A DNA stretch of 64,000 nt. Source: Limnoperna fortunei (lineage: Eukaryota; Mollusca; Bivalvia; Mytilida; Modiolidae). Position 1 is the stretch's first letter, and the number at the start of each line of letters is the position of its first letter. The stretch lies in the NCBI GenBank assembly GCA_944474755.1, contig OX104111.1:95894805-95958804 (forward strand), read 5' to 3'. The translations under genes were made by a program, and so were the position numbers. The notes under the pieces were generated by a model that saw only the letters and a list, made by a program, of their open reading frames with translations, was not told the origin of the DNA and ran no database searches. Shown here piece after piece: positions 50,701-58,500 of this stretch.

Positions 50701-53700
50701 TATCCATTGTAAAAAGTTTTTCTTGCTTCAATATTAAGGAAAGATTTGATCTTTGATAACAAAAAGATTCTAGATGAGATGCTATTACAAATCACATCAA
50801 TCTGCTCTTTCCAGTTAAGATTTTCATCTATCTTAATTCCTAATACTTTTTCACAGGAGGAATTCATAAGGTGTTCTGAAAACAATTCCAATTTAGGCTG
50901 AATAACTTGAGCAGTTAGTTTCTGTTTTGTTCCAATAACCATACATTTAGATTGTTGGGATTAATAAACATATTATTTTCTTTACACCAATTTTCAACAA
51001 AATTTAATTCTTTTTGCATTTCATTTTGCAAAAGCTGGGTACATTTTCCAGATAAATGTAATGTGGTATCATCTGCATATAGATCAGTCATACATTTATC
51101 AAGATACAAGGGTAAATCATTTATAAATAAAACAAACAGTAAGGGGCCTAGTATTGATCCTTGGGGAACTCCAAATTTCACTTCTTGTTTTCCTGAGAAA
51201 ACATTACACAGTTTAACTTGTTGAGTCCTTTCTGATAAGTAGGATTTGAAAAAATTCACACAGTTATCAGAAAATCTATACATACCAAGTTTTTTACAAA
51301 GAATATCATGATCTACAACATCAAAAGCTTTCTTAAAATCAACTAACACAGCAAGGTTTACATTACCCTCATTCATTTCATGTAGCCATCTATCTATAAT
51401 GTTAATAAGGGCTGTCTGGCATGAATGATTTGGTCAAATCCTGATTGTGCTGGATGTAACAGTTTAAACTTTGATAAAAATAAGGCTATGTGGTTAGCAA
51501 CATGTCTCTCTAATATTTTTGAGAGTGTTGGAAGTACTGATATGGGTCTATAATTATTAGCAGATAGGCGGTCTCCAGCTTTAAATACTGGAGTAACTTT
51601 TGCATTTTTGAATAATTTGGGATAATAACTGGTATCAATTATTCTATTTAAAATATAGGTCAGTGTGGAAGCAAGAAATGGGGCACATAGTCGTAATATT
51701 TTTGGACCAATATTATCACTTCCTGTTGATTTAGTTACATTCAATTTCATTAATGCATCAAATATTTCATTTATTTTCACTGGAGGGATTGAAAATTTTT
51801 CTTCAGATTTTTGCATTTGTTTTTCTACAAAATTAGATAGCTTTCCAGATTCAATGGCGTCTGTGTAAGACCATCTCTTAATTTGTCAACACAAGAGGTA
51901 AAATGTTCATTGAAAGCATCAGCTAGCTCTTTTTTGTCATTATTTGAGACCTTAAACATGATATGCTCACAATGTGATGACTTTCCTTGCTTGTGTCATA
52001 AAAATAATAATGCTACTGACCCTGTTATAACTTACCAACAAATAAAATCATGCAAATCAATTAAGAATAATAATAAAACTGTCAAAAATAACATACTATG
52101 TAATAGGAAAACAAATAAATGCTGTAATGCTCAACAGGTATCTGTGCCATCTTTTAAGCAGAACATATCATTATGTACTAACGTAACAGTATTGTATAAG
52201 TTCCCTGAGGCCAATTATATCCACAACTTCATTGTATGCATGTTTACTTGTTATATTATGATTGTATCTTGCTTACATGCTGTTTTTCATGAAACTGTTA
52301 TGTTTAAAAAGGATCACCTACCATTTAATGTAAATAACATAACACTAAATATTTATAGCTTTAACAACCACAAAGGCATCAAAATCTGTTCCCACAACAT
52401 AAATAGATTGGAAAGTAAGTTTGATGAAATTAAATACAATCTTCTTTTTACTAAAAATCCACCAGAAATAATCGGTCTCTGTGAGACTTTCCTAAATGAA
52501 ACAAAACTAAATGAAACATTACTAATTCCTGGATATATATTGCAAAGAAAAGATAGGCAATTAAGTGGAGGTGGTGGATGGGTTGTGTATTTTTCTGAAA
52601 ACATATCATTTGTTAGAAAAACTGAACTTGAAACTAGTGATATTGAAAGTATGTGGTTTGAAGTTAAACCATCACATAAGAAATCTTTCCTGTTATGTTT
52701 CATTTACAGACAACCAACATCACCAATCAGCTGGATTGATAAATTTGAAATTGAAGTATCCAGTGCAATTAACTTAAATTCAGATGTTATACTTACTGGT
52801 GATTTTAATATGGACCTTTTACCACCAAGCAAACCACCCCAAAAATGGTTAAATTTTTTAGAAACATACCACCTTTATCAATTAATTAATGAACCCAGTA
52901 GAATTACAAAAGATTCTAAAACTCTTATAGATCATATGTATGTTACAAATGTCAATATGATCCAAGAATCACATGTTGTCCAATATTCCCTAAGTGATCA
53001 TTATCCGGTATGTTTAACAAGACAAGAGAAAATCCTTAATAGAAAACACACTCATACTACAATCTCCTATAGAAATTTTAAGAATTTCAGTGAAGATGAA
53101 TTTCTTTATGACTTGTCAAATGTCCCTTTTCATTTTGTTGAACAACAAGATGACCCATCATTAGCTTTGGAAATCTGGTACAATATTTTTAATGCAGTCA
53201 TAGATAAACATGCCCCAATTTTATCTAAGCGTGTCAAGGTAGAAAGACAACCTGACTGGTACAACAGTGACATAATGCATGCAAGACAAATGAGAGACAA
53301 ATACAACAGATTAGGGTTATGGGATGAATATAAATTTTGGAGAAATAAAACAAAACAAATATTGGATGATTCTAAGAAACAATATTACAGTAAAATCATT
53401 AAAGATTCTAAAGACCCTAAAATTTTATGGAAATGTCTTCACAGTCTTAATCCATCAAACCCTTTAAAACCAAATGAACTTCTGAATGACAATGACCAAA
53501 AAATAACAGATCAAAAAGAAATAGCAGATACTTTTAATAATTTTTTTACTTCCTGTGTTCAAAACCTTAAAAATGAAACAAATACTTTAAATAAAGGTAT
53601 GTGTACTAACTTCCATCAATTAAGCAACTTTGTAAAAATGAGACTCCCAACTAGCAAAACATTCTTAATTCCTCCAGTTGAAGTAAATACAATTTACAAT

Positions 53701-55460
53701 GAAATAACAAAATTAGATGCTAACAAGTCCCCTGGAACTGATAACATTGGACCAAGAATACTTAAAATAAGTGCCCAAATAATTGCCACAACCTTAACAT
53801 ATATTTTTAATAGAATAATAGATACGGGTACCTATCCTAAAATTTTAAAGAATGCCAAAGTAACACCAGTTTTTAAAACTGGTGAGAGATTTTTAGCCTC
53901 AAACTATAGACCTATCTCAGTGTTGCCTATATTGACTAAGCTGATAGAAAAGCATTTATCACAGCATTTATATAAATTTTTAATAAAATTCAATCTCTTA
54001 CACCCTGCCCAATCTGGTTTCAGACCAAATCATTCGTGTCAAACTGCCCTTATAAACATTATTGACAAATGTCTTCAAGAAATCAATAATGGAAACATAA
54101 ATCTGGCTGTTCTTTTAGATTTTCAAAAAGCATTTGATGTTGTTGATCATGAAATTTTATGTAGTAAATTGAAAATATATGGGTTTGATAAAAATAGTAT
54201 TGCACTTTTCAAATCATATCTTCATGGCAGAACACAGCAAGTCCAAATTGGAAATACCAAATCAGATCAACTTCCAATAAATTTTGGTGTACCTCAGGGT
54301 TCCATACTAGGCCCTCTTTTATTCATAATATATATAAATGATCTCCCTTTATATATTAAAAATTGTCAAACTGACATGTACGCTGATGATTCCACTATAC
54401 ACACATCAGGTTCAAATATCAAAGAGCTACAGGTTAAAATACAACAAGATTTAAATTGTGTAGAACAATGGTGTCATGAAAATAACATGTTCATAAATTC
54501 AAATAAAACAAAATGTATGATAATTGGAACTAGACAAAAACTTTCCTCACAAGAGAATGAACTTTGCCTTACAATTTCTTCCAATAAACTACAAAATTCG
54601 ACATGTGAAAAATTATTAGGAATAAAAGTAGACCAACAACTACATTGGTCCAGTCAGGTAGATGTAGTCTGTTCCACAATTTCATCTAGAATTTATCTTC
54701 TTTCAAAAATCAAGCAATATTTAAATCTTGAATTAAGAAAATTATTTTACAATGGATATATTCTACCCCTAATAGATTACTGTTGTATAATATGGGGCAG
54801 CTGTAATAATGAAGGACTAAACAGAATTTTAAAACTGCAAAAAAGAGCAGCACGACTTATTATGGATGCTGATCCATTAACACCTTCAGAACCTTTATTT
54901 AAATATCTTGGCTGGATGAAAATTGAAGAAAGAATTAAATATCACAAATGTCTACTTACTTTCAAATGCTTGAAAAATGAGGCTCCAGATTACCTTAATA
55001 AAAAATTTTCGTATATTTCTGAAACGAACCCATATGCTCTAAGAAATGCCTTAAAAGGAAATCTCAATGTCCCTAAACCAAAAACTGAACAATTCAAAAA
55101 ATCTTTTGTATATTCAGCCCCTTTGCTATGGAATAATCTATTAGCACCAATGTATTCAAGACAAATATTAAAAACTACTTATTATATTCTTCAGACCATC
55201 AGGACAATGTATAATTTTCACCAATTTGTATGTTACTTTCTGTATACTTGTATATTTTCTGTATATGCAATGTATAACTTTTCACCAATTTGTATGTTAC
55301 TTTCTGTATACTTGTATATTTTCTGTATATTTTCTGTATATGCAATGTTTATAATTGTCTCACAATTTGATCAATTTATGCTGTATTACATTATTTTCTT
55401 TAGTTTAATATGAGGGCCTCAGGGAAGATTAGTGTAGCTAACTTTTACCCTCATAAAATA

Positions 55461-55513
<53 letters not shown>

Positions 55514-58500
55514 ATGGCATCATTTACCTTAATTTCATGTGGAGTACTAAAAGTTTGTGGGTTAAGACTGTTAATACATTTCCATAGATTTTTTGAATTT
55601 TTAGGATCCTTTGTCATTTCAGTAAAATATTGTTTTTTTGAATTTTCAATAATATATTTAGTTTTATTTCTCCAATATCTATATTCATCCCACATACCAT
55701 ATGCTTTATATTTATCTCTTAAAATTCTGGCCTGATTTATTTCCTCACTGTACCATTCAGGCTGCTTATCTCTTTTAACTCTTTTGGTAATTAGTGGGGC
55801 ATGTTTATCTAGTAAGGAATTTAAAATATTATAAAATAACTCTAGACAGATTGATGGATCACTTTCATACTCTATTTCATTAAAAGGTGCCTTTTCAATA
55901 TCTGACAAAAAGAGGTTCTCTTTAAAGTTTTTAAAGTTTCTATATTCAATAGTATTATGAGCTTTCTTTTTATGAATTCCTCTTTCCTTTCTTGTTAAAC
56001 AGACAGGATAGTGGTCACTGATGGCAATTTTACTTACATGTGATTCATGAACCATTTCCATATTGTTAACATAAATATGGTCTATTAAAGTCTTTGTTTC
56101 ATTAGTGACCCTCGTTGGTTCTTTTATTATCTGATGAAAATGATAAGTATTTATAAGGTCAACCCATCTTTGTGGTAGTTTATCAGGCATCATGTAATTT
56201 AAATTTAGATCACCCATCACTATAACGTCATCATTCATATTGATGGCCATTTCTAGTTCTCTTTCAAAATTTGCAAACCAACATATCTGTGATTGTGGTG
56301 GTCTATAAACAAAACATATTAAGAATGGTCTTTTATATATTGGTTTCACTTCAAGCCATAAAGTTTCAATATTACCTATTTCTAATATTTGTAGTCTGGA
56401 GAAGTGGATTAGTTCGTTTATAAAGAGAATTAGACCCCCACAAAATCATGTTAAACCTTTAAACAATTAACCCTGATATATTTTCACATATTTCTTAAAA
56501 TTGAATAAAATAGTTTGCATATTTTTTATTATGTCCAACCCTATTGCAGTGTCATTTGATTTCTTATTGTAAATTTATTGCAATACTGAGCAATTAAATG
56601 ATTCAATGAGCTTTTACTTATTTAGATCCTTAGTTCCTTACATTTAGTTGCTTCCATTCATTTATTTACCTGATACAAGTTTTATCCTTTGTAATTTCTT
56701 TTGCAGTGACTGAAACTTTTTCTGCAGATACAAGAGTATGGGATTTTATAACAACATTTTGATAACTTTCATACTGTAAAAGTTCAGATAAAATAAAAAC
56801 AAAAAACATACATGTTGGATTATACAAGTTGTAAAGTTTTATTTTGTTTAATTATACAAGTTATTTATTTTTGGATTTAGGAAATCCAGCTGTTTAAATA
56901 TTAGAAAATAGGCTGATTTTACATTATAATACTGATCACACAAACTCTGCAGTTAGTTTTATTCACAAATTCATTACACAGTAGTTTTGTGGATGTTTAA
57001 AAATCTGCACACTCATTTATAAATTTGGATTTATTTATATAAGAATTGGAAACTCTAGATATATGTGCTGTTTTCGAATAAAGTTTTAAAGGTTTTATTT
57101 TGTTCATGTCGTAAACCATGTTTTTTTTTCAATACAAGTAATAGTTTTAAAGTTTTAGGTCAGTTTGCAGTCAAAATGGATTACTTTCTTACAATGTTTT
57201 GAATATAGCTGAAATATTACTTGATCAATCAATGAATCAATCAATCAATTAATCAATCAATTAATCAGCTTTTTCTCTTACAGGTTTTATTGTATGATTT
57301 AAGATCTGATAAACCTCTGTTAATAAAGGACCACCAATATGAACTCCCAATCAAATGTATAGACTTCCAAGATTCTATGGACCTGGTCATTTCTATGGAT
57401 TCAAAAATACTCAAGTTATGGAATAGAAATACTGTGAGTGTATTGTACCATTATTCTAATATGACGTCCTGCTATCGCCATGTAAACAAAGCTGTGTTAA
57501 AATTCCAATAAATTTAGTTTGCATATGCGCAAGTTAATTTTGGTTACAGTCGTTTAGATTTTATTTAAAAAATGCAATATTTTAAACCATAATCATTGTT
57601 ACTGTTAATAAAGTTGTTATTTTTAAGTCTGTATTCTGCGAATTGCATTATTCAACATCCAGCCATTAAATTATGTTTCCACCACTCTACATTATGACAC
57701 ACGGGAGGTACGTGGAACAGCCATTCACTAGCGCACATTTATATGCCGCTTCACTGTACACATTATCGTATTTGTCATAATCAGAATCGAAATAATTCAT
57801 GGATACCATACTTTATTGTTGTTTTAACATTGCTCAGGGCAAAATATTCAAGAATATAATGCCCACCCATTTTAAAACGACAATAAAATATGGTATCCAT
57901 GAATTATTTCTTAATTGTAGGTATACTGTGAGTGTATTGTACCATGATTGTAGGTATACTATGAGTGTATTGTACCATGATTGTAGGTATACTGTGAGTG
58001 TATTGTACCATTGCATGTAATAAATATTGACCAACACTGCAGTTATAATTAAACAAATAAAAAATATAGAGATTGTACATTTTTAGACAGATTCTTGTTT
58101 AAATGGTATTCCAATTCCAAATGTTTCTAAGCTATATCATGGCATCCAGTTTGTATTTAGGAGGAAGCCAGAGTAACCATATGCACAGATTCTACATCAT
58201 GATATATTAATAATGCTTCTTGACTTCTACTTTTTGTAAATGGCATTCAAAAGTTTTAACCTTGCCTTTTGTAAAGATGTTTCAAATAATATTATTGATT
58301 TTCAGAAGGTTTACATTTGGAATTTAGCATATACATCATGCATTTCCACTAAAATTGCCAGACATTGTATTTTAGGGAAAAGCCTACACAGCTATAGAAC
58401 CGGGGACAGAACTCAATGATCTTTGTGTTATTCCTGGCTCAGGACTTCTTTTCATGGCAAATGAGGCACCAAAAGTATTGACTTACTATATTCCTGTAAG

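Larger units (their letters stand above)
51945..55510 (+). mobile_element. Plus-strand APE-type LINE inserted in its relative
   Basis: It starts just after TTTTTGTCATTATT of the minus-strand LINE and ends in an (ATT)n tail at 55464-55510. It carries one long ORF with endonuclease and reverse transcriptase. The same 3' UTR signature GAGGGCCTCAGGGAAGATTA and the same tail triplet occur in the element it interrupts, so both belong to one family or to close sister families. The target duplication, if any, is hidden in the ATT run. The short 5' leader and the lack of a separate ORF1 suggest 5' truncation or a one-ORF design. Confidence 0.88.
38676..56445 (-). mobile_element. Minus-strand APE-type LINE, split by two later insertions
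   Basis: The element is present in three blocks: 56445-55511 (endonuclease), 51944-50414 (reverse transcriptase) and 39059-38676 (C-terminus, 3' UTR and (AAT)n tail). The break between the second and third blocks is exact: the protein reads ...NPYASR before the MULE and resumes NVLAGNLFIPKAKAEFYKQS after it. The break between the first and second blocks is the plus-strand LINE at 51945-55510. About 2.85 kb of its own sequence remains. It is 5' truncated within the endonuclease. The clade looks like the Jockey/CR1/L2 group, but I cannot place it further. Confidence 0.88.

Noticed and set aside
55438..55510. Poly-asparagine end of the minus-strand LINE protein
   Set aside because: It is the antisense of the (ATT)n tail of the LINE inserted there.
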